Source: Myrica gale | Taxonomy: Eukaryota; Streptophyta; Magnoliopsida; Fagales; Myricaceae | Direction of reading: 5' to 3' | DNA length: 64,000 bases | NCBI GenBank assembly: GCA_963930655.1 | Contig: OZ005612.1 | Span: 8,065,001-8,129,000 of the forward strand | Shown here: one piece after another, positions 35,027-46,219 of the stretch | Layout of the letters: each line of letters begins with the position of its first letter | How positions within the stretch are numbered: position 1 is the first letter of the stretch | Translations under genes and position numbers: made by a program | Notes under the pieces: model-generated | What the model saw: only the letters and a program-made list of their open reading frames with translations | The model's database searches: none | Told to the model about the DNA's origin: nothing

Positions 35027-36006
35027 TGGCTTCCCATCTCCTCAGTCTCGTCTTCCACGCCGTCCTCAAGCAAGAGATTTTTGCACGTCTGACTGGCAAG
35101 CTTCCTGCAATTTGTTGCTATATGTCCCTGTTCACCACATCTAAAGCACTTAATAGTAGGGTGAAGATTACCCTTTGGTGGCTGCTGGGGAGGACGAGAT
35201 TCTTGTGGTTGAGCTGGCCTATTACTTTGATCGTTTCTAATTACGGGTCTTCTATTCTGTTGTTTCTCTACAGCAAGAGCACGCTGATAGGCTTCAGAAA
35301 CCGTCCACATCGAATGAAGGTTGAGGGCATCTTGCAGAGGTTGTCGTAAACCCCCCAAATATCTTGCCACCATTTGCTCCTCTGTCTCCATCAGATCGTT
35401 CCGAGCGATCAACTGATAGAACTCCTCCGTATATTCTTCCACCAATCTCATCCCTTGCCTCAACGAATGAAGTTGAAATAGGGTTTGAGTATAGCCAAAG
35501 GGAAGGAAGTGACTCTTCAACTTCTTCTTCATCTTCTCCCAATCAGAGATCTTGGCCTTGCCCTGCCCGTCTGTTGAACGTTTCAACTGCTCCCACCACG
35601 CAGATGCTCTACCTTTGAGTTTGATAGCCACCAGTTTCACTTTGACACGATCTGGGACCTCTTTGTAATCGAAAATCCGTTCTACTTCATTCAACCAATC
35701 GATAAAACAATCATCTTGTAACGTACCAGAAAACTCGGGCAAATCAACTCTGAAGCCGAGGTCTCCATGACGGTTCTCTCGACCACGGTACTCCCGGAAT
35801 TGATTGTGATATGGGTTTTCGTAGGTGGAATTGTCGGTATCAGAATTTTCCACATCATGATGACCGATTTCCTGCGCCGCTAGGCACTGGGTTAACTCTG
35901 CCACTTGCCTCTGCAAATCCTCAATCATAACATCCTGAACGTTAAGATCACGGTGCGGGACTTCCTCATTCAGAACCTGCCCACGACGACCACGACCACC
36001 AGCCAT
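34948..36006 (-). CDS. Gag of the Gag-protease element
   Basis: The frame encodes 352 residues. A coiled-coil-prone N-terminus (DLQRQVAELTQCLAAQE) is followed by the Ty3/Gypsy capsid domain (FIDWLNEVERIFDYKEVPD, then GRASAWWEQLKR and LRQGMRLVEEYTEEF). A Pro/Gln-rich linker leads to one CCHC zinc knuckle, CFRCGEQGHIATNC. This is the full domain order of a plant Gypsy Gag of chromovirus type. The start lies about 50 bases inside the primer-binding site. Confidence 0.85.
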   Translation of the reverse strand: MAGGRGRRGQVLNEEVPHRDLNVQDVMIEDLQRQVAELTQCLAAQEIGHHDVENSDTDNSTYENPYHNQFREYRGRENRHGDLGFRVDLPEFSGTLQDDCFIDWLNEVERIFDYKEVPDRVKVKLVAIKLKGRASAWWEQLKRSTDGQGKAKISDWEKMKKKLKSHFLPFGYTQTLFQLHSLRQGMRLVEEYTEEFYQLIARNDLMETEEQMVARYLGGLRQPLQDALNLHSMWTVSEAYQRALAVEKQQNRRPVIRNDQSNRPAQPQESRPPQQPPKGNLHPTIKCFRCGEQGHIATNCRKLASQTCKNLLLEDGVEDETEEMGSQCMTKKEKKRCCMETVMRRWSFVRAS

Positions 36007-36057
36007 CGATACTGATGAAAGTACTACCTCAGGAAGATGTTGAGCTCTGATACCAAT

Positions 36058-36700
36058 TCACGCCGAACAGAATAGAGATTATTCTTTAGGCTAAAACAAT
36101 AGGCACTTTGCAAGAAGGAAAGAGAAAATTTCGACCCAAGAATTCAGAAAATACTCTGGATTCAATAAAATTCGTAATAATCAGGAATGAATAAAAATAA
36201 CCCACAAGCCGGGTTAAAATAGCTGAAATTTGACCCTTAATAGAATTTTGCCAAAAATAGCAAAACCCTAAAAGTCTTACCGAAACGAAATACCGAAAGA
36301 TATCAAACGATTGCCAAAAAATTTGGCCCAAATCGGGTTCAGAATTATTTCCTAATCGACAAATAGAAAATTACCATAAATAGCAAAAATTAACTAAAAA
36401 TAGATATTTGAAAAGTAAATCAGCGGATTTAGGGCTCGAAACGATGTGCACTTAGCATAGCTCGGTGGCTATGACGTGCGCGCCAAAAAGAGCTTTCTGA
36501 ATTGGGGTCACGGGCGCGAATCAGACACTTGTAGCCAAAGTTATGGCCAAAATACTGACACGTGCACGAAATCTGCCCCAATTAGGCTAAATCACGATTT
36601 CTTGCCATTTTTGCGCTGATCTGCCCGCTCCAGATAATCAAGCGTCATCAATGAGCAATCTGACAGCTCGGCATCGTCTGACTCGGATCCCCCTGCATCA
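36058..36700 (-). repeat. 5' LTR of the Gag-protease element
   Basis: The direct repeat is nearly identical in length (643 bp) to its partner at 33612-34253 and is followed by the right-hand ATATG target duplication. About 28 differences were counted by eye over 640 bases. The shared body includes 'gcatagctcggtggctatg' and 'cagacacttgtagccaaag'. Confidence 0.9.
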
Positions 36701-37450
36701 ATATGCTTGGCCAAAACACTCCTAAAGTACTCAAGCTCTTCAGATACTATTCTCTCAATAATCCCCCTCATAATGCTCTTAAGAGTGTTTATATAGACAT
36801 CCTTAGGAGCTTACAAACCATAACAGACTCCAAACAAATCAATTTAAATCTAAATCAAATCAGTTCCTTTAATCAAGGAGATTTGATATGACAAACCTAA
36901 TTAACCGAATTCAAAAAGGAAAAGGATAAATTTCTAGATATTCGGAGAAAAGTCTGGATCTATACGATACGAATCTCCTACAAAAAAGGAAACCGAGCGC
37001 GGAAGACATTTCCATAAAAGCGTGGTCGCGCTACCACTACTCCCCGATCTGGTCGTGAGCTCCGAGCTGGTCTCGAGCTGGTCCTGATCTTTATGCGATC
37101 GGCTGGTTGGCATGCCGGACATAAGTGTCGTTGGCCTCCTAGTCGGTCAGCACGCCTGGGTTGTCTTGGTCTGGTGGCCTGACTTGGTTACTCTGGTCAA
37201 TCGGTCTGCCTGGAAGGTCCTGGTCGGGTGGCCTGACTTGGCTGGCCTGGTTGGTCATCCTGCTTTGGCTGCCCTGGTCGGTCATCGTGGCGTATGCTCT
37301 CAGGCCATGTTAGGAGTGCACTGGTCGGTCACTGGCGTTGCCTCTTACCCTTCATTGTCCCACTCGTGGTAGTCCAGGTCATGGTCTGCACTGGGGATCC
37401 TGTTAGAGGGATCCAGGTTTAGGTTACCCGAAACTGGACTATAGAACCCT

Positions 37451-38269
37451 TCAACGCCCACTTAGCACCTTTCCAAAAGGTACACTGGGCCCAAGTTCGC
37501 TTACAGTAAAAAATTGTTGGATGGGTTGGCCATGCAACGGGCCTGTCCTTCAATGCCTACAACCTACCGAGTAAGCCTCAATACATATTCCACCACTAAT
37601 TCTGAAGTGGGTCTGGCCGTCACTGAAGCATTTTCCTGTTATAATATATTACCAACGTGATGAAGTGTGTCTTGTTCCAACACAATCGACAACCTTATGC
37701 ATTTTCATAACCAAATCCAATCATGTTGAACCCACACAACGTCCACACAACCTACGTGCTTCATCATGATAAGTGCGACGTTTGCCACATTGAAATTTAG
37801 AGCAATTTAATGCATTTGTTGTAGTGCTAGTAGACCGATTGTTACTTGACTCGTAGCAAATATTCAATAGTAAAAACTTTATTCGTACTTTTAAAAGCAT
37901 GTTGATTTGTTGAAATATTGCTCAATCGCTGTCAAGGTCTTTCTTTTGAATTTGATTCAATCACTTTCAAGGTCTTTCAAAAACTTTGTGTTCTTGAACC
38001 TCTTATTTCAAAAGAATTCTTGAATCTATGGAAAGTTTGCTTCTATATGGTGTTCTCGATGAAGAATAGCTCGTGTTCTTCAAAATAACTTCATTTTCAA
38101 GTTCAGTTCTATGTTAAAGTTATTTCTTAAATTTTAATTCATTTTCTATGCATAATTCTTCACAAATTGCGTTTTTGAATCCTTGGAAATATTCAATAAT
38201 GATTCTTTATTTTTAGCCTCTATGTCATATTATTGGTACTTAATCATATGCCATTTGTTCATTGTTTCT
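37451..38269. other. Intergenic DNA, no gene seen
   Basis: No supported coding sequence. A phrase 'caaggtctttc' follows 'caatcgctgtcaaggtc' and then 'caatcactttcaaggtc' near 37920-37985, a small local repeat. The stretch may be part of the LTR whose end is recognised at 39239. Confidence 0.3.
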
Positions 38270-39239
38270 AATAAGAGGTGATTCGGGTGTTAACTATGGT
38301 TTGAGGTGTTATTTCTTTCAAGCACCTATCCTTTTAGTTTGAAATTGTCATTCTTTGTTCTATGTTAACAATGATTTCCAAGAGAAGTTTAATGTTTAAA
38401 ATGACATATCATGTAATGCTGAGCATTGACATGAGACATATATACATAAGTGATGATTTGAAGAAGTGATAGTATTGGGCACTGGAGGATGTATAACCAC
38501 GAGATGTAGTCTCTTGATTTGTTCCGGTGGATCAAGTAGGGTCCAGGAGTAGTTTCGAACGTACGTTGAACATTTCTAAGATAGGACATACAAATCACTC
38601 TAGGTGTGAAGCAGAAGGGTGGTGGTTGTGAATTTGGAAAGATTATCCTTGTTCAGAATCTTTTCCTTGATTTCATCTACCTTTGTGTTATTACATTGAT
38701 AACTGTATCCTTCTATATCTTTTTCGCGTTATTTGCATTATGTTGTACTAATCCCTGGCTTTACTGAGTCATTTGGACTCACCATTGTTTGTTAATTGCT
38801 TTAGCAGAGGCTCAAGTTGTATCTGGGTGAATTTACTAAAACCTTGACTCATGAAGTCTTGATATTGAAGCTGGTAGTTCGGGTCTAGGTAACAGAGAAC
38901 CTATACATTATCATTGAGAGCGTCCATAGGTGGATCGGTCTAGGATCTTCTGATTATATAGAAATCAGTGATGAAGAAGAGGAAGAGAATAAAGATCAGG
39001 ACCTGTGTAGAATGTAAATACATAGTAGTTGACTTATGCATTGTTTTGTAGAATGTACATAGAAGGCAGAAATAATACTCTTTTGTGGTATATCTAGGAA
39101 GGCTTGAATAAAAGGGTATGTAAATGACCTAAAATCATGTTGCTTTAATGATCCTTCCACTGATCGTAACCTCAATTCAACAGCAGTGTCTATTACTATA
39201 AGATAGCGCTAGAGATCTTCACGGTTCGGATCATCACAT
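38270..39239 (+). mobile_element. 3' part of a Gypsy-type LTR (fossil)
   Basis: The stretch contains 'tactgagtcatttggactcacc' near 38763, closely comparable to 'tactgagtctttttgactcac' in the solo LTR near 49778. It ends in GGTTCGGATCATCACA near 39239, a typical LTR terminus in CA. The left end was not found, and no internal region follows. It is probably a solo or truncated LTR. Confidence 0.4.
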
Positions 39240-39302
39240 GAAATAGGTTTTTCCCCTCTTTACAAAATACGGTGACATATTTGGTTTTTATTAAGATCTT
39301 TT

Positions 39303-39500
39303 TATGATTGTGCTAATAAAAAAAGTCTAAATATTGAAAAATTTCTTAAGCATTACATGCATTCTTATATTAATAGTTTTGATTTATTTTTGAAATCAAA
39401 AGTTTTAAAAGAAGAAATTAATACTCCAATTGAAATACTTAATTTAATAAAAAAATTAGGTTGTTTTCTAAATTGTTTTATTGCATATAGAATGCTATTC
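39303..39500 (+). pseudogene. hAT-related (ZMYM/TTF-type) transposase C-terminal fragment
   Basis: In one frame the sequence encodes NTPIEILNLIKKLGCF and FIAYRMLF. This matches, from memory, the region of domesticated-like hAT proteins of the TTF/ZMYM type that precedes the conserved 'TIPVTVASAERSFSKLK' dimerisation motif. That motif itself is absent, so only about 66 codons of homology remain. It is a plain DNA transposon fragment. Confidence 0.5.
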
Positions 39501-40019
39501 CAGGGCAATCAATTTTTATGTGGCACCTAAAAGTAAGGAGGAAAATGGTTCCAAGGCATTTTGAAACAAAAAAACTACTACGTTCTTTAACAAATGTCAA
39601 AATGAGTAGCTTTGACATTAAAATTTACGGGAAATGAATAATATCCTCCATACTTTCAATAGGACGTATTAAGAAAAGTTTTCATCAAATGTGGAGCCAG
39701 TGGAGGCGTTCCTATTTTAGGGACTTTAGGTAGCCACCTTTGCTGCTTATGCTTGTAAGATATTGCAAAACCTATTCAACATTCATGGGTGATAATCAAT
39801 GCGAGTGAAAATCGCGAGTATCCATTATCAAACGCACGGTAGATCAAATAAACCTTCATAGATAAGAAGAAGAGGTAATAGGCGTCAGTATCAATTATCA
39901 AATGATAGGAGAGTTCGTTGAATGAAGAGAAATTAGGAAGAGTTAGGCAAGCATAGATACTATCACCGTATTAGTTAGAAAAGGGTCATAATTCAGACCC
40001 ATTATGAATTTCAGAAAAT
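39501..40019. other. Intergenic DNA between transposon fragments
   Basis: No coding sequence or element ends were recognised. It was searched for the missing left terminus of the PIF/Harbinger element to the right, without success. Confidence 0.3.
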
Positions 40020-42639
40020 GTGAGGCTATAATTCTAAGGAAGGGAAGCCAACCATGCCCTGTGTTGATGCTTGGCCATGAGCAGAAAAGCCTTATGCACA
40101 AGCTGGTTCTTGAGTTTCATACACGCTTTCAAGAATTGTGTTTGCTCGTCATCCGTATCTAGCAATTCTTTGGCCATCGCCACATACATTGAGTACGTAT
40201 CCTGTCGGAAGTCGTCATCAAGTCCACTGGAGGTGGCTTTAGCCGCTTTATTCTTTTTGAAGGCCAGCCACTAGTTCATGATATCATTGCGACGGCTAGT
40301 AGATGTGGACTCAAGGCCTCGCTTGCCAGACATGGATCGAGACAGTTGGGGTGTAGAAACTGATGGAGCTTTTGCAACTGTCTCATTAAAAAAGTCCGTA
40401 GAATTATGGAGATCCAAGCCGTTAAGCTCGTTGTCCAACTCGTGCTCCTCATTGGTGTTGAGAGGGGTTGTTGGTAGAGGCATGATGGAGGAAACTCCTA
40501 GTAGATGAGCCTGCGAAAAGTTCATCCATGAGCCTGTAGTTGGTGAGACCCTTTTTGCGGAAGGGGCGAACATCTGGATGTCGCTGCGACACAATATATA
40601 AAATGGACTACTCAATCGATAAGTACACACAGGTGAAACCATAGTCATAAATTTGAGTTAAAAGACCAGATTATGGTATGAGAATATAAAAAGTGATCAC
40701 CGCTAAATAGGAATCCCATTGGGCTTCATCCCATTGGGCTTTATGGCCGTCACCGTATTGTTAACAAGATCCCATTCAAAACTAGTCTCGGCATGGAGGA
40801 GTTGATAGAAGCACCGCCACTCTTTCTTCATTCGTTTGAACTTTTCCGTGATTTGAAGTTTACTTTTGTTGAAGCCCACTACAGCGTTAAGCTGGTCATC
40901 CAACCATGGCCACATCGTTGCATGCTATTGGGCATTCCGAAAGCGTTTGTCTAGACTTGCAGCTTTCAGAATATTAAGGAACGCAAGCTCTTGTTCGTCG
41001 GTGCAATCAAGCCCTTTCCCCATCTACATAAACGGTTGGAATCAATAACTAATTGTAGGTTATCTGTAGGTTGATCGAAAGTGAAGGTGCATAATCATAC
41101 TGACGATGCATAAATCGGGGTGCAAACAACAACTTACGCAAGATATATTCCAACTGGGTTGGCAGCATACAAGGGTTCTGTTATGGAAATGGTCCAATAT
41201 ACTGCAAGAGAAAGAACGTTGGGAAAAATTCAAGCCTACGACAAACCCTGGTTGGATTGCACATAACATACAAGCACAAAACTCACAAACTTGGCGGTTG
41301 TTGCATACCAATGTGTAATGACTAACACAATGAGAATTCATCACATGATATATAGGAGAAATAGTGGAATGTGATCCTAACCCTGAGGAGGAGATTAGAA
41401 CACTACATGTGTGATAGAAGTAAATCACATTTGGAATGTGTGTTTGAAAATGGCATTGTATAGTCAAGTAATATCTAACATCGACAATCCCAAATTTCGA
41501 GTGATGGTTTTCTCTATTTGTGGGAGATATAGAGAACAAACCAATGTTACGCATGTAGTCAGGTTCCATAATTGAGCTTACCCAAGATGACCATAGTAGT
41601 CAATGAAACCCAACCAGCTAATGGATATTTCATAAAAGTAGGCCTTCAATACATAAGTTAAATAGAAAGATAGAATGTGTCAATGTTTTGATGACATTTA
41701 CGGATTGGTAAAAATGCCCTTCTGACATCTAAGCATGTAATGATGAATGTTGTGGGAGTTAGGTAATAGGCTTTAGAGAAGGTGTGATGACAAAAATTGC
41801 AACGTTTAACAGGTACACTACCCTGAGGTGAGTGATCCACTTCACATGCAAAAGAGAGGAACATAATGCTATGAAGCATATCTATACGCAATACATTCCA
41901 TGCTTTGTATCGTATTGCAGAGATGTAATGTAAACTAACCATATTTCTCCTCACCCCATGCTTGTGAGACTTGGGCTTGGGCTGCAGAACTATTATGACT
42001 CTTGACTGCAGGTTGTAGCACTGAACGATTAACATAGCATTATAAAATCAGTAAAAAAATTTGAATGCATTTTGCTGAAATGTGAATGGTCTATAATAGA
42101 TAATTGAAGTGAGACTGAAGAGCAATGGGGAGAGTGAAATAACGTGATTTAAAGATACCATAAAGTAAAGAAGTCTAGCCCAGTGGTGATGATGTATAAT
42201 GAATCATGAAAAAAAAGGATCTTTTGTCACCGGGACCAAAAATAATACGATAGTTATAGGGTGTCAATGGTATTTTCTTGGACCTTCATTGATGCATCAG
42301 TACATGGGTACTTCCCTCAAGTTTGACACAAAGCTATGTAGCGTGCATAAGGTGAATAAAAGTGAGCAGGGTGCCATATTTGCGGGCATCAAAGATTTAT
42401 TAGGCCAATAGATCACCTAATGGGAAAAAATTCGAGCACTTGGCATTGTGTACCCATATTGACTAATGTGGAGTACAGGGTGCAAAACCACTAACCTCAG
42501 AGGTGGAGCGGGCTGTAGGCGTCGTGGTTGAGGAGGATGGGGAAGAAACTCGTCGGCACTTCCAGTGGCAAGATGGATGTGAATCGGGCGTCCTGAGTGA
42601 AGCCACGTTTGATTTTGCCCTAGTATGGGGCATGTTCAT
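40020..42639 (-). pseudogene. PIF/Harbinger ORF1 (MYB/SANT-like protein), degenerate
   Basis: On the - strand, an exon beginning at 41023 after a TAG acceptor encodes MGKGLDCTDEQELAFLNIL. It then meets an in-frame TAG before the MYB/SANT-like core (MWPWLDDQLNAVVGFNKSKL, then FKRMKKEWRCFYQLL, at 40703-40915). The C-terminal part at 40020-40648 is Ser/Thr-rich, with one more in-frame stop (at about 40271) before WLAFKKNKAAKATSSGLDDD and a final helix-rich tail. This order matches ORF1 of plant PIF/Harbinger elements and related MYB/SANT-like proteins. Possible upstream exons at 41940-42020 and 42496-42639 are weak. No DDE transposase was seen nearby. Confidence 0.55.
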
Positions 42640-42999
42640 AGTTGTGTGGAACTGGAGGAGGGTTTTAAATGTAGAGTACCCTGGAAAGGTGAGAAGTGGT
42701 CGTGTCTGTCAGATCGATCTGTCAATTTCTATCAAGATTAGCTTGGGGTTGGCATGTGTGGAGGTCATAGGATATTGGTGGTGGAGTAAATAATGGAGTT
42801 ATTGACCATTAGGGGAGATATCATGACATACCCTAGTGACCGATTCTACAGCACAGACTGCCGAATTAGATGACATACCCAAGAAGGATCGTGGTGTGAA
42901 TGAAAGAGATGACATATGTGTGGGATTTGGGGGAATCTCAAGGTTATGTGTGTATGGCAGAGGGAGGTCACATCGTCCAGGCCGCTTTACTTGCAGTAG

Positions 43000-43185
43000 A
43001 CACAAGGGCAATGGTACAAAACCAAGCTGGAGGAAGAGTACTAATCACGCTACAACGCGTGTACAAGGGGGCCCACATACAAATTTTGTTTGGAACCCAA
43101 AACAAATCAAACACACTTTTTCAAACTCGGGTCCAAACCCAAGGTTGTTCCCCGAAACATTGAAGTGAACCCTCTCCAAACAAGC
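43000..43185. mobile_element. Right terminus of a PIF/Harbinger-type element
   Basis: The reverse complement of the end at 43185 reads GGGCTTGTTTGGAGAGGG, which fits the family's usual GGG..TGTTTGG terminus. It is followed by TAA at 43186-43188, the usual 3-bp target. Its partner terminus was not found to the left, so the element is truncated or rearranged. The ORF1-like pseudogene probably belonged to it. Confidence 0.5.
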
Positions 43186-43188
43186 CCT

Positions 43189-45249
43189 AATTGTTTTAGA
43201 TAACTTGACAATTCCACGAAACCATTCGTTTAAGCACAACAAGTAATTCAAAGTGTTACTAAATGTTGTGAAATTTGATTATTATTTTATTTTAATTATT
43301 AGCACGAGAAAAATTTGTTACACTCCACTTATATGCCTAACTCAAATATACCTAGATTTAAATATATACTAACATTTTTTTTCTCAAAATATGTAAATGA
43401 AGTGCCATCCATGACAAATGACTCTTTAAAAGTAAATGGAAAAGGATTGAAAATGACTTTTAAAAAAAAAATCAATATACATAATTCCCAAACAACACTA
43501 GCTAAATAGGGTAATGCATAAACAATAGTTTCTGGATCTATAGTCAATTCAACTCAAATGAAATGTCAAGAATAGAATTCTCCCTCTCTCTGGCTTCCCC
43601 TCTTTCTTCTCCATCTCTTCTTCTTCGGCCACTCCTCTGGTGGTCGGGATATGCTGTGATTGCCTTTTTTTGTCATCTTTTGGGATTTTTCTCAGAATCA
43701 AAGGAGGCTAGATCTTGGAGTCTCCGATGGTCTTCAATGTGAACAACCCCCCATGGATGAACTGCCCTCCTCTCGACGCTCATCTCTGTCCAAGCCAGGT
43801 GGCGAAAGACAAGTGCATGGTGGCCCACGCGTACATTGATCTCATGCGCCTAATCTTCTTCTCCCCCAACTTGACTGTTCTTAGAGGTTTTTGGAGGTCA
43901 CTACCCATCCCGTTGTCCCCTACCTCTCCTGATGGCCTTTTCAGCCTATTTTTCGGAGTCCACCTGCTAGAGCGTGGTGACCCGAATTTTTCACGCAGAG
44001 CACGTTCCACTTACACACAAGACATTTTTGCCCTCCTACCGGTCAGTCTTGAACCTTCTGCCTCTCCTAACGCCTCCCACCATCTTCATGATAGTTTTGG
44101 ATTTTTTTTCTCAAGTAGATCTCATGGCTGCTGTTGTTTTGTGCCGTTTGAAGCTCTCATTTTCTCTTCTCCCGTTAATTTAGTTGATTAAAGATCACAA
44201 GATAATCATGAGGGAGTCGAGTTTCCGCATTGATCGTCTTTCTTCTGGTGGAATCCACTGTCGCCACGAGCGGTGGTCATGTCATGTCCCGACCCTTATG
44301 GTTCTTTTCCATTGGTGTTGTGTCCAGACCCTTGAGGTCGATTTGTATTGTGTTTCGGTCTTCATGGTCGGTTTGTTTGTTGTCTAGGCCTTTGTGGCCG
44401 GCTTGTGGTTGTCTTACAACTCTTGTGGTTGCCACTTGCAAGGGCTGTCACTTGTGAGCGACATACCTGTATTTATGCCACTTTTAAATCAAAACCCGTG
44501 CTTTAATTTTTTTTATTGTAAGACCTGTGGTTCCTCCGTTTGTGAATTCAACTTCCCACTTCATTTGTCATCTATTTGGGATGAAAAATACATATGTAGC
44601 ATTTTTCAAGACACATCAGAAGTATACGTGGCCTATCTAAAAAAACAATTTAAGCACTTTACATGGTGGATAAAAATAAGTATAAATATCACGCAAATAA
44701 AAATACTCAATTAACAAAAATTTACATTTTATAATTTTAAACTTAAAAAGAAAACATAAATCGAGGTGGGGGGAAATTTCCCCTTCTGCCGATCTCACCC
44801 ACCATTTATAGTAAGGGACCCCTTTCCGCTGCCCAAGCACACACTGAACTAGTAGAGTGAGCTTTAGAGGACTCGTCACCCCTCCGATGAGATGGGGGGA
44901 GTTTTGCCCCCCCCTCTCCGTCCGTGTGAGGTGCAGAGATCTCTGGGGGCAAGAGAGGGGCTTTGGGTGTGTTAAGGATATGTTCAGGTCACTTAATCTC
45001 TCCGTAAAAGGAAAAAGTGGCTCATCCAATCTCTTCATGCAAGGAAAGAGATTTTGTTCATTCAAGATTAGAAGCGAATCAAACAAATTTTTTAAATTAT
45101 TGAGTTGTTGATTGACTAGGTCCTTATTTGTAAACATGTCTAACAATACAACTTTTATTTGTAAACAAATCAGATAAGCACACGTTAATTCGGAGTGGGG
45201 CATTACAAAAACGTAGTATTTTTCTTCTTAAGATTCTCAAAACATCTTT
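43189..45249. other. Intergenic DNA, no gene assigned
   Basis: The part 43560-44200 is C/T-rich with moderately long open frames on both strands (for example 43715-44191), but no domains are recognised. From 44270 to 44460 a degenerate phrase 'cttgtggtcg/cttgtggttg' repeats every 30-40 bases. From 44764 to 44960 a G/C-rich block contains poly-G and poly-C runs. None could be assigned to a family; LINE 5' leader sequence is one possibility. Confidence 0.3.
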
Positions 45250-45575
45250 ATGGTATTAGTGTATCTATTGGATTAGCCTCCACAGATCCATGGCTTCTGA
45301 TGGCAACACCTCTTCCCATGCTTCGCTCTCTTTCATTACCATTGTTCATATACTTTCACTCAAACTGACCTCCACAAATCTTCTTCTATGGAGAAGTCAA
45401 GTGATCCCTTTTTCAAACCATTGTTACCGATGACCCCACCATTCCAAACCCAAAATATTTTGAATGGGAGCAATCTCATCAACTTGTTCTAAGCCTTCTT
45501 TACTCTTCCCTTTCAGAGGAAGCAATGATAGAAGTTCTTAGATTAACTACCGCATATGCAGCATGGAGTGTTCTT

Positions 45576-45833
45576 TAAGAAACTTTAGAATAAAATGATT
45601 TTCTTTTCATTATATATTCACGTGTATAAAAGAATATATATATATATATATATAGGACTGAAATGCTAACAACCAGATAATCTTGATCCTACTTTACGGT
45701 AAGAGTAACATGTGTACATTATTATGGTTACAATACACTATTCTAGAATAGTTGAAAGAGCTAATTAGGTGTGTTGACCCGGTGATGAAGAAGCTGAGGT
45801 AGATGCCACCTTTGCTGATACTGAGTTTTAACA
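45576..45833 (-). repeat. 3' LTR of the second Copia
   Basis: The direct repeat of 62279-62530 shares 'agaataaaatgatttt', 'tataggactgaaatg' and 'gaagctgaggtagatgcc'. It contains an extra TA microsatellite (45635-45653) that the partner lacks. Confidence 0.85.
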
Positions 45834-46219
45834 TCCCTAGTGAGCCAAGCTAGAGAGGGACGATAGAGAGGCTAAATAGAAGAAATGAAAACTGTGTTTC
45901 TGAGAGAGGTTTTGTGAATATATAAGAAAGATTATCCTTGCTGGAGAGGAAAGAAACTACAAGAGATTTAGAACCAAATTAGTCTTGAACAAAATGGTAA
46001 TCCACAACAACTACTTAGTGCGAGCATGAAGTACTAGATTAACAGTAAGATAAGTTGCCCAGAGGTTGTCACACCATAAAACAGAAGGTAAATTATGTGC
46101 AACACCCAAGTCATAGAGAAGTGATTGAAGCCAGAGGAGCTCACATGTAGCATTGGCAACAATTTTGTATTTAGCGTCAGTGCTAGATCGGGCAATAGTG
46201 GGTTGCATGCGGGAGGTAT

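Larger units (their letters stand above)
33612..36700 (-). mobile_element. Gypsy-type LTR element carrying only Gag and protease
   Basis: This short LTR element is 3.09 kb. The LTRs are 33612-34253 and 36058-36700, about 95-96% identical by eye, which points to a fairly recent insertion. A perfect 5-bp target duplication ATATG lies at 33607-33611 and 36701-36705. A tRNA-Met-type primer-binding site (TTGGTATCAGAGC on the - strand) directly follows the 5' LTR near 36045-36057. Gag and an aspartic protease are encoded. No reverse transcriptase, RNase H or integrase was recognised, so it is non-autonomous and resembles TR-GAG elements. Unusually, the end of the protease frame lies inside the 3' LTR. 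As a non-autonomous element it looks largely whole. Confidence 0.85.
33282..37450 (-). mobile_element. Probable solo LTR, interrupted by a Gypsy-type element
   Basis: Without the inserted element (33612-36700 plus one target duplication) about 1.08 kb remains. On the - strand it has an LTR layout: a repeat-rich upstream part (37020-37420, degenerate 'cctggtcggtcatcc' phrases on the + strand), a TATA box near 36788-36796 (TCTATATAAACAC on the - strand), then a transcribed-like part ending TAACA at 33282. No primer-binding site or coding sequence follows, so a solo LTR is inferred. The right boundary and target duplication were not fixed. Confidence 0.45.

Noticed and set aside
37112-37372. 86-codon Val/Leu/Trp-rich open frame
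   Set aside because: It is produced by the degenerate GC-rich repeats in the LTR and has no domain.
43715-44191. 158-codon open frame in C/T-rich DNA
   Set aside because: No domain is visible and an overlapping frame on the other strand is also open, so composition is the likely cause.
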